Source of the DNA: Prorocentrum cordatum
Taxonomy: Eukaryota > Sar > Dinophyceae > Prorocentrales > Prorocentraceae
NCBI GenBank assembly: GCA_963575745.1
Contig: CAUYUJ010007476.1
Span: 1 to 46,541 of the forward strand
Length of the DNA stretch: 46,541 nucleotides
Reading direction: 5' to 3'
The notes below the pieces were generated by a model, which ran no database searches, was not told the origin of the DNA, and saw nothing but the letters and a program-made list of their open reading frames with translations. Below, piece after piece: positions 21,262-31,557 of this stretch. A program made the translations under genes and the position numbers. Positions within the stretch are counted from its first letter, which is position 1. Each line of letters opens with the position of its first letter.

Positions 21262-21492
21262 CGAAGCGTCCCGGCTCGCCTAGAGCCCTACCAAACCATG
21301 TTCTAAGACTCTTCTTTGTGGTTTCAACGCGACGTCCTTGGAGCATTTCTGGCGGAGTCTGTCTCGTTTGAGCACATCGGGTTTAAGTTCTTAGAGCATT
21401 GCTGTTGTTCTGAGAACATCTCTGGGTTCCAAGAACATGTCGTGGTAGGACTGTAGGAATGCCGGGACGGTCTGTCCCTGCTCAAGAGCATC
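21262..21492. repeat. ~230-bp dispersed repeat J, copy 1
   Basis: Collinear with 43075-43303. Shared landmarks are GTGGCGAAGCG, TTCTAAGA/TTCTGAGA, ACATTTCTGGC, TTCCAAGAACAT, GTGGTAGGACT and CAGGAATGCCGCGACGGTC (AGGAATGCCGGGACGGTC here). Identity is about 70-75% by eye. It contains repeated GTTCTAAGAAC-like partial palindromes. No protein is recognised. Confidence 0.7.
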
Positions 21493-21619
21493 GACTTTGC
21501 AGGGCCCAGTTCGATCCGACTGGCCCGCTTTGGTGTCGCTTTCGTCCAGTTCGATCGCGCTCGATGCCTCTTGACGGTGGACGAGCCTCCTTCTAGTAAG
21601 CCACCCTTGAGACACAACT

Positions 21620-21789
21620 CAGCCACGCGCAGAGGGGGGTGGGGGGAGGGGGGAGGGCTTCTGAGAGCACACCTGCTTCTCGAAGGCGCGGGCCTATCTA
21701 TAGATGTATGAGGCGGGCGCCTTCCTAAGCAAGCAGCCTGCTTCGGAGCAGCCCCCCCCCCTCCCCCCATCCCCTTGTGCGCGCCGCCA
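21620..21789. mobile_element. family B foldback element, copy 1
   Basis: The left arm CAGCCACGCGCAGAGGGGGG with GGGAGGGCTTCT is inverted at the right as GCTTCGGAGCAGCCCC, CCCTCCCCCCATCCCC and TTGTGCGCGCCGCC. A nested inversion GAAGGCGC...GCGCCTTC occupies the middle. Copy 2 is at 46148-46318. Confidence 0.7.
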
Positions 21790-21896
21790 AAAAACGGCCC
21801 AGGACCAAAACCGACGGACCTGGGCCCGCAACAACGACGGCCGCGGCGTCCTCTCGCGAACCGACAACGGCCAATTCGCTAATCGACGTGTCAGGG

Positions 21897-22131
21897 TAGG
21901 AGGTCTGTCAACCTCTGGGATGTTCCAACCTACTTTAGCTTTGCTCGCCAGAAAGAAGTTCCAGCGTCAAACAAGTACCGAAACTCGAGGGTTTTCACGT
22001 ATCGGGCCCTGGGAGACACTCGTCCGACACTGTTTCGACACTGTTTTGACACTCTTTCGACACTTTACCAGGTGCTCGAAATTATTCATGGGATGCGGTA
22101 TGCGGTCCTGAAGTACGACGGGGGCAACATC
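21897..22131. repeat. ~200-bp direct repeat K, copy 1
   Basis: GATGTTCCAACC, CTCGAGGGTTTTCACGTATC, GGGCCCTGGGAGACACTC, a short TTTCGACACT minisatellite, GGTGCTCGAAATTATTC and AGTACGACGGGGGCAACAT. The same order recurs at 22309-22510. The intervening 180 bp is unique and rich in CCGATTCGG-like words. Confidence 0.8.
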
Positions 22132-22308
22132 AATCCCCGGCGATCTGATGCGGCCCGCTGCTTTTGCGTGGGGCGGTCGTGCTGCTCGGTGCAGCCGATC
22201 CGATGCGGCTCCGACTGCGTGCCGGCGTGGCCTGCTCCGACGCGCATTCCGATTCGGTCCGATGTCCCGATTCGATGATGGGCAAATCTTCCATCACCGC
22301 CACCATAA

Positions 22309-22510
22309 GTAGGATTATGATGTTCCAACCGACTTAAGCCTTGATCACCATAATGAATTTCGAGTTCCAAGAAAACACCCCAAACTTGAGGGTTTTCACT
22401 TGTCGGGCCCTGGGAGACACTCTTTCGACACTCTTTCGACACTTTTCTGGGTGCTCAAAATTATTCCTGGGATATGGTCCTTAAGTACGATGGGAGCAAC
22501 ATAAAGTAGG
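22309..22510. repeat. ~200-bp direct repeat K, copy 2
   Basis: Second copy of the 21897 repeat: GATGTTCCAACC, AACTTGAGGGTTTTCACTTG, GGGCCCTGGGAGACACTC, TTTCGACAC units, AGTACGATGGGAGCAACAT. Confidence 0.8.
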
Positions 22511-22524
22511 AGGGGGAGGGGATC

Positions 22525-23065
22525 CTCCTTCTTCTTCTCCTCCTCCTCCTCTTCGTCCTCCTTCCCTCTCCAACTTATGGTGGTGGTGGTGGAAAACAGG
22601 CCCATCATTCGATGCTGACCGATCCTGCCTTGCGCCAGGACCACCTCCAGCAGAAGCAGCAGCAGCAGCAGCAGCAGCAGCCGACTCGTCGGCTCGGCGG
22701 CCATCCACTCGGCCTCGACATCCGAACCCTACTCTCGCCGATCGAGGGTTCGGGCGATTCGATGAGCGGTGGGGGCAGTGCCTGAACGCGTCGAGCACGC
22801 GGCGACATCCGAAGCCCAACCGCGCCCTCCAGTGTCGCCAGCAGCGCTATGAGCAACAGCTCCCGACCGCACGCGGAGTCCGGGACGCCTCCTCCCCCGC
22901 ATCCTCCTCCTCTCACCTCCTCCTCCTCCTCTCCTCTCCTCCTCCTCCTCCTCTTCCTCCGCCTCCTCCTCCTCCTCCTCCTCCTCCTCCGCCTCCTCCT
23001 CCTCCTCCTCTTCCTCATCCTCCTCCTCCTCCCCCTCCTCCTCCTCCTCGACCCGCTCCCCAGGG
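22525..23065. repeat. CTC and CAG arrays with unique centre
   Basis: CTC triplets at 22525-22560 and 22905-23065, and (CAG)n at about 22648-22682. Between them is unique sequence containing the word CGACATCCGAA(G/C)CC twice. Minus-strand frames through here are poly-Glu or poly-Arg artefacts. Confidence 0.85.
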
Positions 23066-23119
23066 CCGGTTTTTTTTCCTCGCTGCGTCCTCTCTTGACG
23101 GCCCTCCGGCCCGACGACG

Positions 23120-23500
23120 GCCCCCGCGTGGCACTCGGCATCGCTCGGACGGGTTTGCGTGTTTTTCCTCCGGCGAGGGCCATCGAGGAGCATCCTTGAT
23201 CCTTTGGCGAAAAAGCCACGCACGGTCCTTGATCCTTGATCCTTTTCAGAGGAGGAAGCGGTACCCATACCTCTACCCCTCGCCCGTTTTGCCTTTTTTA
23301 GGGCCTCCTCGGAAGCCCTCGTCGCCACCGCTGGATTCGCCTCGAAGTCCTGGTCAGAACGCACCCCGGGCGAGGTCCGGGGAGTAGCGGTATCAGTACC
23401 TTTTGGTTTCCCCACCTTTGGCGAAAAAGCCACGCACGAAACCGAAAGAAGCACCGGGAGTGGACGTCCGAGCGATGGCCAGGGCAAAGCTTCCCGCCCG
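23120..23500 (-). repeat. dispersed repeat O, longest copy
   Basis: Landmarks on the plus strand are GGCATCGCTCGGACG, CATCGAGGAGCATCCTTGAT, TGGCGAAAAAGCCACGCACG, GGATTCGCCTCGAAGTCCTG, CAGAACGCACCCCGGGCGAG and AGTGGACGTCCGAGCGATGG. Parts recur at 20003-20360, 42130-42262 and 46377-46460. The minus strand stays open across it and reads ASEEALKKAKRARGRGMG and RTVRGFFAKGSRMLLDGP. The family may therefore derive from, or include, a coding exon. I do not recognise a protein family. Confidence 0.6.
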
Positions 23501-23657
23501 ATGCTGGAGAGGCGCTGGTTCGCGGGGTGGGGGGGTCGGATCGGATGTCGCCACCCGGCCATCCGGCCCTCCGCTGGATGCTACGGTTATTCCCACCTCG
23601 GCGACATCTTCGGCCTGGGTGTGCTAGTCTTGGCCTCCCGCTGATGAGAAGGCAAAA

Positions 23658-23690
23658 TGTGTGTGTGTGTGTGTGTGTATGTGCGTGTGC
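23658..23690. repeat. (GT)n array
   Basis: Alternating GT with one TATGTGC interruption. Confidence 0.9.
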
Positions 23691-23780
23691 TGTCGCCACG
23701 CTTTCTGCCTTTCGGCGTCTTCGGGGCTCCTAGAGCTGCACAGCTCCCCCCCGGTGCGGCTCCGAATTGGTTCCGAATTC

Positions 23781-23808
23781 GCCCCCGCGGGCGTGCGCCC
23801 GCGGGGGC
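23781..23808. repeat. perfect 12-bp-arm GC hairpin
   Basis: GCCCCCGCGGGC, loop GTGC, then GCCCGCGGGGGC. No U-run follows and the context is eukaryotic, so I do not call it a terminator. Confidence 0.7.
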
Positions 23809-23894
23809 ATCGTGCACGGCTTGTACAGGTCGTCTTCCGTCGCGGCAACCTGTCCAGGCGGCATTCGACGGGTTAGAGGATAAGGATACCCCTC

Positions 23895-25275
23895 ATGATG
23901 ATGATGATGATGATGATGATGCTGATGATGATGATGCTGATGATGATGATGATCCTGATGCTGATGCTGATGCTGCTGCTGATGATGATGATGACGATGA
24001 TGATGCGGTTGGTGATGCTGATGCTGATGCTGATGCTGCTGCTGATGCTAATACTGAAGCTGATGATAATGCTACTGCTGCTGATGCTGACGGTGATGAC
24101 GATCAGACTGCTGATGATGATGAGGATGATGATCGTTCTGATGATGATGGGGATGATGATGCTGATGTGGATGAGGACTAGGATGAGGACTAGGATGAGG
24201 ATGAGGATGATGATTGTGCTGCTGCTGTTGATGATGATATTGAAGCTGAGGGTGATGATGAGGATGAACATGATGCTGTTGATGATGATGATGATGATGA
24301 TGAGGATGATGATTTTGCTGCTGCTGATGCTGCTGATGATGAGGATGGTCATGAGGATGGTGATGCTGATGATGAACATCATGACATGGTTGGTGATTAT
24401 GTTGGTGACGATGCCGATTAGTTTAATGGTGATGATGATGCTGATGCGGATGATGCAGACGATGATGGTACTGATGCTGATGCTGCTGGTGATAAAGATG
24501 ATGATGATCATGTTGATGCTGATGCTGTTATTGGTGGTGATGATGCTGATAGTGCTGATGGTGATGCTGTTGCGTGCGGTTTCGGGAATGGTGAATGATG
24601 TTGGTGATGCTGTTGACGATTACTGATGATTGTGGTGTCGACGACTATTCTGATGATGCTGATGATGATGGTGATGTTGCCGATAAGGATGCTGGTCATG
24701 CCGATGACGATTCCGACGACGATGATGCTGCTGATGATGTTGTTGATGAAGCTGATGGTGGTGATGATGATGCTGGTTGGTAATGATGATGGTAATGATG
24801 ATGGTAATCATGGTAGTGATGCTGCTGCTGATGATTGTGAAGCTGATGATGGCGACGATGCTGATGATCATGATGACGATACTGATGATGTTCATGATCA
24901 TGATGCTGATGGTGATAATGCTGACGATTGTGCTGCTGATCACGATGAAGGTGCTGATGGTGTCGCTGTTGTCGGTGATAATTATGGTGAGGATGACGAT
25001 GATGCTGATGAGGATGAGGATGACGATGCTTATGAGTATTACTACCATACCGATGTTGATGATGATGAGGGTAAGGAGGATGATAATGATGATGAGGAGG
25101 ACACTTGGGATGAGGATGTTGAGGGAGCTGAGGTTGACGATCTTGAGAAAGGATGGTGGTGCTGGTTGTTGTGATGGTGACGGTGATGGCGACTGATGGT
25201 TGTGATGGTGATGATGGTGATGATAATGGTGACTGTGATGGTGGTGGTACTGGTGATGGTGGTGGTGATGATGGT
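23895..25275. repeat. long imperfect (GAT)n array
   Basis: About 1.4 kb of GAT units with GCT, GGT and GAG variants. Frames are poly-Asp or poly-Met plus and Ile/Ser/His-rich minus. Confidence 0.95.
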
Positions 25276-25480
25276 GGCGAGGGGGGGAGAAGGGCAAGGT
25301 TTCCTGGATCATGCTTCCTGCGGGGCCGCTCACCATTTGAGGGTCCCGCACGGATTGGGCAGATTGCACGATCACGATGCTGTGCGTTGCTATCTGCGAA
25401 GTATTCGCAGGTCCTCGTGATCTGGACAGCTCGAAGCACAGAGACTGCGACATTCGCCCCACGTGGCGGCAGGGGGGGGG
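25276..25480. other. unique island between arrays
   Basis: About 200 bp of balanced sequence separating the GAT and GAG arrays. No feature recognised. Confidence 0.3.
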
Positions 25481-26530
25481 GGGGAATGGGAGGCTCAGAG
25501 AGACGGACTAGGTGGGGAGGAAGGAAGGGGAAGGGAAGGGAGAGTAACGGAGAGGTCTTTGGGGAGTAGAGTAGAGGAGGAGGTAGAGGAGGTAAATGAG
25601 GAGACGGTAGCGGAGGAGAGGGAACGGTGAAGTACCGGAGGAGGAGGAGGAGCAGGCGGAAGATGGAGAAATGAGGAGAGAGAGGAGGGGAGGAGGAGGA
25701 GAGGAGGAGGATGAGAGGTAACCGAAGGAGGTAACAGGAGGAGGAGGAGGAGGAGCAGAGGAGGAGGAGGAGATGATGATGAAGATTGCTGATGAGGAAA
25801 TGATGACGATTGATAACGATGATGATATAGATGATGATATGATATGATGATTGGGTATGAGGATAGAGTAGATGATGATGATGATGATGATCCTGATGAT
25901 GCTGATTATGATGATGCTGATGCGGAGCGCGGCTGCTGCGTGCTTGATGATGATGATGATGAGATATGATGCTTGATATGATGATGCCCCATATGATAGG
26001 ATATACGAGATGGCGATGCTGATGAGCGGATGCTGAGGATGAGGGTGATGTGATGGTGATGGTGATGGTGAGTGATGATGAGGATGAGATGTTGATGAGG
26101 ATGATGATGATATATGATGATGATGAAGCTGATGATCTGATGATGATGATGATGATGCGAGGCTATGATAGATGATATGATTGATTAGATTTGAGATGAT
26201 GGATGAGAAAGATGATGATGAGATGATATGATGATGATGATGATGATGATAGGATGATTATGATGAATTTTGAATGATAGAAGAGAGGAAGGAGAAGGAT
26301 GAGGAGGAGGAGAGAGGAGAGGTGGAGGAGAGATGAGGAGGAGGAAGAGGAGGATGAGAGAGGAGATGAGGAGAGACAGAGGTCACTGACAGGGAAGGTA
26401 GGAGGAGGAGGAGGAGAGGAGGAGGAGAGGAGGAAGAGGAGAGGAGGAGAGGAGGACGAGCAGAGAATGAGGAGCTGAGGGAAGAGGAGGAGGAGGAGGA
26501 GGAGGAGGAGGAGGAGGAGGATGTATGATA
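25480..26530. repeat. GAG / GAT / GAG compound arrays
   Basis: GAG-rich to about 25780, GAT and ATATGATG-rich to about 26270, then GAG-rich to about 26522. The middle part has many frame-breaking indels, unlike the older-looking GAT arrays elsewhere. Confidence 0.95.
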
Positions 26531-26694
26531 ATGGTGGGATGAGAAGGGGCGAGTGTCCACGGGCTATGCGTCCGTGTGTGTTCTGGCCGTCCTGGCGTGA
26601 GCGTCGACACCCTCCCGCCTTAGCCAGGCCGCAGGCCGCTCTGACGTGGAGTTTTTTGTCTGATTGAGCTGTTTACACGAGCTAATGATGCTGT

Positions 26695-26850
26695 CAAATG
26701 TGCGCGTTGAGTGCCGTGCATTGTAGGACGCCCTCTGCGCAGATGGCACCTGTGCGCCACCCGCCGTGCCTCCCCAGGGCCATCCTGGGCCCACTCAGCG
26801 CGTGGTCTGCGGTGCATGGCAGGGCGTCCTCTGCGCGTGTGTGCACTGCC
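26695..26850. repeat. ~110-bp spaced imperfect duplication
   Basis: GCCGTGCATTGTAGGACGCC then CTCTGCGCAGATG at about 26711 resembles GCGGTGCATGGCAGGGCGTC then CTCTGCGCGTGTG at about 26809. No gene is supported in 26530-26880. Confidence 0.55.
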
Positions 26851-26883
26851 CTCATGCCTGGCGATGGCCGTCATGGGCCCCTG

Positions 26884-27425
26884 GAGGAGGAGGAGGAGGA
26901 GGAGGAGGAGGAGGAGGAGGAGGAGGAGAGGAGGAGGAGAGAGAGGAGGAAGGAGGAGGGGAGGAGGAGGAGAGGAGAGGAGGAGAGGAGGTGGAAGGCG
27001 GTAGGAAGAGGAGGAGGAGCGGAGGAGAGTAGGAGAAGGGGGAAAGGAGGAGGAGCGATATGAGGAGGAGCGGAGGCGGAAGCGGAGCGGAGGCGGAGTG
27101 GGAGAGAGAGGAGGAGAGGAGGAAGTAAAAGCAAAATTATAAGGCTAATTACGTGTGACATTATAAGTATAAGTAGACTCCGAAGTATACGTAGAAGTAT
27201 AAGTAAACGTATAAGTAGAAGCATACGTAGAAGACGAATGATAATAATACCATAATAATAATATGAGGAGGAGGAGGCGGAGGAGGAGAGAGAGGCTTTA
27301 GAGTCAGAGGAGGAGGAGGGGGATGGGGGAGGAGGGAACCAGGAGGAGGAGGAAGGGAGAGGAGGAGGAGAGGAGGAGGATAGGAGGAAGGAGGAGGAAG
27401 GGGGAAGGGAGGAGGAGAGGAATGA
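26884..27425. repeat. GAG arrays flanking a 12-bp AT-rich minisatellite
   Basis: GAG-rich 26884-27120 and 27260-27425. Between them, about 27160-27234, a 12-bp unit (AGTATAAGTAGA, AGTATACGTAGA, CGTATAAGTAGA, GCATACGTAGA) repeats about six times. Nothing coding. Confidence 0.85.
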
Positions 27426-27708
27426 GGTCACACCCCGTCCGAAGGGCCCCCAGGCTGGTCTGGGGAGGCAGGGTGGTGGTGTATATGTGCCCTCTGCGGA
27501 GCTGCTCTGCCGTGCCGTCTTCTTCAGCGCAGTGCTCGTCTCGCCTGCCGCCCCCCACGCCCCCTTCCTTGCCACCATCGAGGTGAGCCTCTCCCCTCCT
27601 ACTCCTCCCCCTTTCCTCCTCCTCCTCCCCCCCCCCCCCCTCTCTCCTCTGTTTTGCAAAGGCCCTGTCGGTCTCTCCTCCTTCTGCGCCTCTCTCTGTA
27701 CTCCCTTG
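27426..27708. other. spacer left of the LTR element
   Basis: Unique and then pyrimidine-rich sequence. The element landed in C/T-rich DNA: CTCTCTGTACTCC lies to the left and CCCTCTCTCCTCC to the right of the LTRs. Confidence 0.4.
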
Positions 27709-28162
27709 TGCGCCGCCATATCGGCTCACAAGGGCCCTTGAGCTATCATGGCGCGCCGGTGACGGACGCGCCCACGCTGCCGTGAAAAGACGGAGAACGT
27801 TCGGCGACTACAATCGGTGCGGTTACGCCGAGGTGCGGTTTGCGAGTTGCTTTGTGGCGGCCTTTCCGGGGCCTTTGTGAGAGACAATGTCATAACTGTC
27901 GTCCTTTCGAGCGGCACTGTCATCCTCGATGTGTGCTCCACTGTGCTAGAATGGGCGACAGTGTCATATGATTCGGTCGCATTGAGTGACAGTGTCACCC
28001 GTTTCCCGGGGGCGGGAGAGGCAGATATGACGGGAGGCAAGCCGCACCCTTCGCAAACCGCACCCATTGTAGTCGCCGAAACGTGCTCTTTTCTCGCACG
28101 GGCCCTCCTATGTGTACCTCGTGTCTCTATGTATCCATACAGCCACACCCGTACAATCCACA
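27709..28162 (+). repeat. 5' LTR, interrupted by a MITE-like insertion
   Basis: Starts TGCGCCGCCATATCGGC and ends CATACAGCCACACCCGTACA then ATCCACA. About 170 bp of this aligns to the 3' LTR at 38276-38450. The remaining 284 bp is the insertion plus one target duplication copy (27801-28084). Confidence 0.8.
27801..28079. mobile_element. 279-bp MITE-like element nested in the 5' LTR
   Basis: Terminal inverted repeats TCGGCGACTACAAT(C/G)GGTGCGGTT match at 23 of 24 bp, with further matches (GGTGCGG.TTGC) up to about 44 bp. It is flanked by AACGT on both sides (27796-27800 and 28080-28084). The 3' LTR carries the empty site with a single AACGT (near 38368). The interior has repeated GACAGTGTCA/CACTGTCA words and no open frame. 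This is a clean insertion with a 5-bp target duplication, later than the retrotransposon itself. Confidence 0.85.
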
Positions 28163-28163
28163 G

Positions 28164-28175
28164 TGGCATCGGAGC
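28164..28175 (+). promoter_or_regulatory. primer-binding site
   Basis: TGGCATCGGAGC begins one base after the LTR end. The copia-type primer site, complementary to part of initiator Met-tRNA, is typically TGGTATCAGAGC, so two transitions separate them. Confidence 0.7.
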
Positions 28176-28245
28176 CTGTGGTTAAGATCCACCGGTGACA
28201 TACGCATTCCAATTTTCCTGTTTTCCCGCTGTCTTGGCCCCATTC

Positions 28246-28626
28246 ATGGATTTTCCGGACGACGCTCAGCTTCAGGAGGATGAATTTCCAGTTGATCCTT
28301 GGTTACAGCCATATCAAGATCCTTGGGCAGGAGCCGGAGGACGACAAGACCTTCCTCGGGAAGGTGATGGCGATGTGGGCTGCGCAGCTCAGGACTGGGC
28401 CCGCTGGTTATCACAGCCACGAACGGAGACACAACCCAATATGCAACAATCCTCATCGGGCTGGACTGGGCGCGGACGTGGTCCGCCGGCTGCACCAGAT
28501 CGACAGAACACGCCTTTTGGAGGACCGGCTGTGTCTTTTATTTTTTTCCGACCAGTTGGGGAGATACCTCTGCCCGACCTTGTGATCGCCAGCGGGTGCA
28601 GTTTCCTAAACAATCGGAAGGCGTAA
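28246..28626 (+). pseudogene. gag N-terminal region
   Basis: The ATG at 28246 opens an acidic start MDFPDDAQLQEDEFPVDPWL and a second DPWAGAG motif. Paired DPW motifs near the gag start are what I recall from dinoflagellate copia polyproteins. The frame ends at a TAA at 28624 after 127 codons. Plausible gag sequence continues in other frames (NDLPLTWDGQN, then HLRELHAWLVTGRT around 28640-28730), so the gene is broken by indels here. Confidence 0.55.
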
Positions 28627-28639
28627 GGGTATCAAACGA

Positions 28640-29500
28640 CCTGCCTCTCACGTGGGATGGACAAAATCTGTATATTCGCCTAGACCCCCACCTGAGGGAG
28701 CTGCATGCGTGGCTCGTTACCGGCAGAACTTTGAAAGCGAACCTTTTGGATCTTCATCTACCGCTATGCCAGAAACGACCTCGCTATCATTATCAACGAA
28801 CTCACTCAGGATCAGTTGTTTTCCGAGCAGGGCATGATCCAGCCGGGGGACTTGACAGGGTGAGCGCTTCTGAGAAAATCCAAGCTTACTGGCGCTGCTT
28901 GGGATACGGTCGAGCACTGGACAGAAGGATCGTGCGATTTTGATTTGGTGCGCGAACAGCTTGGGCAGCTGAGCGACCACTACCTTCTGGCAGGGGCGGC
29001 CGCCGCATCCATAGCATGAGTTCCTCTTCGCATATTGTCTGGTATCAAGGAGATGATGGCGGATGCGAGGGCCAGGGGTCGGATCGCGGCGAAGTCTACT
29101 GGATTTTCTTGCAGCGGCCCTTGTGCACTTCGCCCGAGGCCGATGAGGAAGAGGAGATCACGAATGAGGCCATTAAGCGACTGGATGATGACGGGGCACT
29201 CTTCGTAGCTGGAGACTTGCCCGACAATGTGGTTCTGAGGGGAGATGAGTCCGTGGTCATCTGTGCTTGCTACAGTCAGGTACGACAGCACGAGTGCAAA
29301 CGGAAGCTTGGGCGAGGATTTCTCAGACAAACGACCCCGGCGGGAAGGTCCAGGGGCGCCCGAAATGGAAAACGTAGAGGGGAACGCTCGGGACATGCCG
29401 GACCGAAACGGTGGGCCAAGATTATATTGACGAGCCGCCCGAAGTGCGCTCGACGTGGGAAGATGGGGCACCGGGCTCGAGACTGCGCGGGCGAACCCGA
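28640..29500 (+). pseudogene. gag central region and damaged zinc knuckle
   Basis: From about 29016 a frame reads EEEITNEAIKRLDDDGALFV, AGDLPDNVVLRGDESVVICA, then HECKRKLGRGF. This leads to the nucleic-acid-binding knuckle at 29445-29486: C-A-R-R-G-K-M-G-H-R-A-R-D-C. The CCHC consensus is C-x2-C-x4-H-x4-C. Here positions 1, 9 and 14 (C, H, C) are kept and position 4 is Arg instead of Cys, a one-base change from TGT to CGT. Gag would package element RNA into virus-like particles. This copy cannot fold a normal zinc site. Confidence 0.65.
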
Positions 29501-29589
29501 CGAGCGAGGGCGCCCGCGACAGGCTTCGGCCGCTTCCACGCAGTTCCCCCTGCAGCAGATGATGCCCTGCATGGCGCTTGCCAACGGGG

Positions 29590-30060
29590 ACCTACGATCC
29601 AATCAGGAGTCAGTTCCTTGGCCTGTCCTATCGTTGCTACTGCCGACACGAGAGGTCGGGTCTTCAGTGGGCGCGAGGTTCAGGTGGGTTTCGGCTTGGT
29701 GGGCACTGGTGCTCAGCGCGGAGTTCGCGGCAAAGATGTGTTCGAGAACGTGCTGCAATGTCTCGGGGATGCATGCGGTCTGAAGCCCGTGCAGATGCTT
29801 ACCTTTGAAATGGTTGCTATGGATCTGCCGAGCTTATCTCCAGCTGGACACACCCCGTCGCCGTGGCAAAAAATTGTGGATGTCTTCGGGTGCAATTGAT
29901 TGCCTGTGACGTGCCCTTCATACTCCCAGTAGAGATGCCCGGGCAGCTTGGCGTGGTGCTTGACTTGCCAGGTGGCGCCATCACTCGGAAGGCGTCCGAC
30001 GGTAGCTATTTCTGATTTCCCCGAGGAAGGTCGGCAGGAAATTGAGAAACTCGGAGCGGC
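29590..30060 (+). pseudogene. aspartic protease region, fragmentary
   Basis: Protease-like segments run in changing plus frames: VSSLACPIVATADTRGRVFS near 29610; LIACDVPFILPVEMPGQL then GVVLDLPGGAITRK near 29900-29997; and ISDFPEEGRQEIEKL near 30010-30050. The segment order and the position after the knuckle fit a copia protease. The catalytic D-S/T-G triad is not visible. Frame changes and a TGA near 30014 show it is dead. Confidence 0.5.
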
Positions 30061-30990
30061 CCCTCCCATGTCGCAGTGGCGCTGCCAGAGGTTTCGGCCC
30101 GGGGGCGCCGCGTTCCACGCGAATCCACATGCGCCCTTGGGCCGGGCCCGTCCTTCTCAGCCACTCGCCTGCTCTCCCGACGCCCCGCGCAACGTTGAAC
30201 CGCGCGGGGCGCGTCCTCGCCGAGAAGGGGCCGCGGCTGGAAGCTCCGACGAGGCCCGGTCAGCCCGCGGTGACTTCGGAGAAGCGGACGTGGAAGCGGA
30301 AGCAGTTCTGTCTGAAGTTGCCCCCCATGCTGGGCCACGTGGCCACGAGGCGCCGCGAGGCCCTTGTCGGGGCCAACGCCTGCAAGAACCTGCTCGCGGA
30401 CCCAAGGGGCCTCGATCAGGAGGCGGCATCGTCCGCGCGCCGCCCTCGCAACCCGCGACCCCTCTCCCGTGTTCTGAAGATCAGAGGCGGGGAGCGGTTC
30501 GCTTTGGGCAGGAGGCTGGGGCCCGACGGCTCGGGCGCCAAGAAGACCGATCCGTCCCTGCGCGCGCGTCCAGAGACGGTCGTGCGCCGCCTGGGCGCCA
30601 GGCAGGCCCCGCGGCAGGCGCGCGACGACTGCCGGGCGCGCTGGGCGAGGCCGCCGATCGATTGCATCATCGGCACCGGCGCCCCAGGCCACGTGGAACG
30701 AGCGACGTTCGGGAGGTTTGCGGGCTACGCCTTCAAGGATACTTACGACGCGGACTTCCAGCGCTGCGAGCGGTGCGCGAGGACTCGCGAGTCGATCGAC
30801 CCAGTGTCGCATGAACAACTCCGACGCATGGCCACTTATTGCGCGGCCGTGCGCGAGATGCGCGCAGACGGGGCGGGGTCGGGGGCGGGGCGGACTACCT
30901 GCGCGGCCGCGCGCCACTTCGCGCCGTGAGAACATCGTGGACGGGGGCGGCTTCAAGACGGGCGTGGAGGGGCCCGACGTCTGGATTTGC
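30061..30990 (+). pseudogene. GC-rich inserted block with ExoX-C-like motif
   Basis: Base composition jumps to far higher GC than the retroelement on either side. A plus frame from 30042 to 30929 contains LARPRGLDQEAA-like and Arg-rich sequence, then ATFGRFAGYAFKDTYDADFQ, RCERCARTRESIDP and EQLRRMATYC. I associate the pattern TFGR.G..F.....D..F..C with the short ExoX-like C-terminal domain seen in many dinoflagellate proteins. That match is from memory. The block interrupts the protease-to-integrase order, so it looks like captured or inserted host-type sequence. Ends are approximate, with no flanking duplication seen. Confidence 0.4.
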
Positions 30991-31557
30991 GGGCAGAAGA
31001 TGTATTCATTGTTCGCGGGGCGCGTATCCGAGTGCATCAGTAATCCAACCGAATCTGTCGGCACCCCATCTTCGTGTGATTTTGCCAGCGGGTGGATGAC
31101 AGAGGCTTTCTACCCAGATGGCACAAACGAGTGCATCCAGGATGCGTGGTCCGAGCCGTCTTCTGTTCGTATTTTGGACAAGAAATGGATTGGCCGTGCT
31201 CTCTTTTCTCGGGGGGCTGCTACCGGCGCGACGTTTGCCGGTGCGTTGCCGGCAAGCATATGTGGGATTTTTGTCTCAGTCAGGTTGGGCAACTCATTTC
31301 CCCGGATGCGACCGAAGTGGGCCTGGCTTGTCCAGCATTTGGTAGACGTGGCCGTGCTCCGAGGAATGCCAGGCGTATCCTGGCATTCCGCCACTCCGCA
31401 GGTTTCGGTCGAAGCGGCCGAGGCGAGTAGAGGAGAATGGCGACTGATTGCGTGGCAGACCACCAATGGTGCCCACGCTTCATCTCCGGAGCTCGATGAG
31501 GACGGCATTGGGGATGTCCTTTGTTAGCAGCCTCAGCAGATCGAGCGGGCATTTTCA
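30991..31557 (+). pseudogene. protease-integrase linker, unassigned
   Basis: Composition returns to that of the retroelement. Frames include KKWIGRALFSRGAA and WDFCLSQVGQLISPDA. The second may be a protease tail. Several frameshifts. No catalytic motif was identified. Confidence 0.35.

Noticed and set aside
22729-23562. 277-codon minus-strand frame as an intact gene
   Set aside because: Over a third is poly-Glu from the CTC array. The rest is dispersed repeat O, whose other copies are broken. Noted as a repeat with possible coding origin instead.
23781-23808. Rho-independent terminator
   Set aside because: The hairpin is strong but has no T run and the genome is not bacterial.
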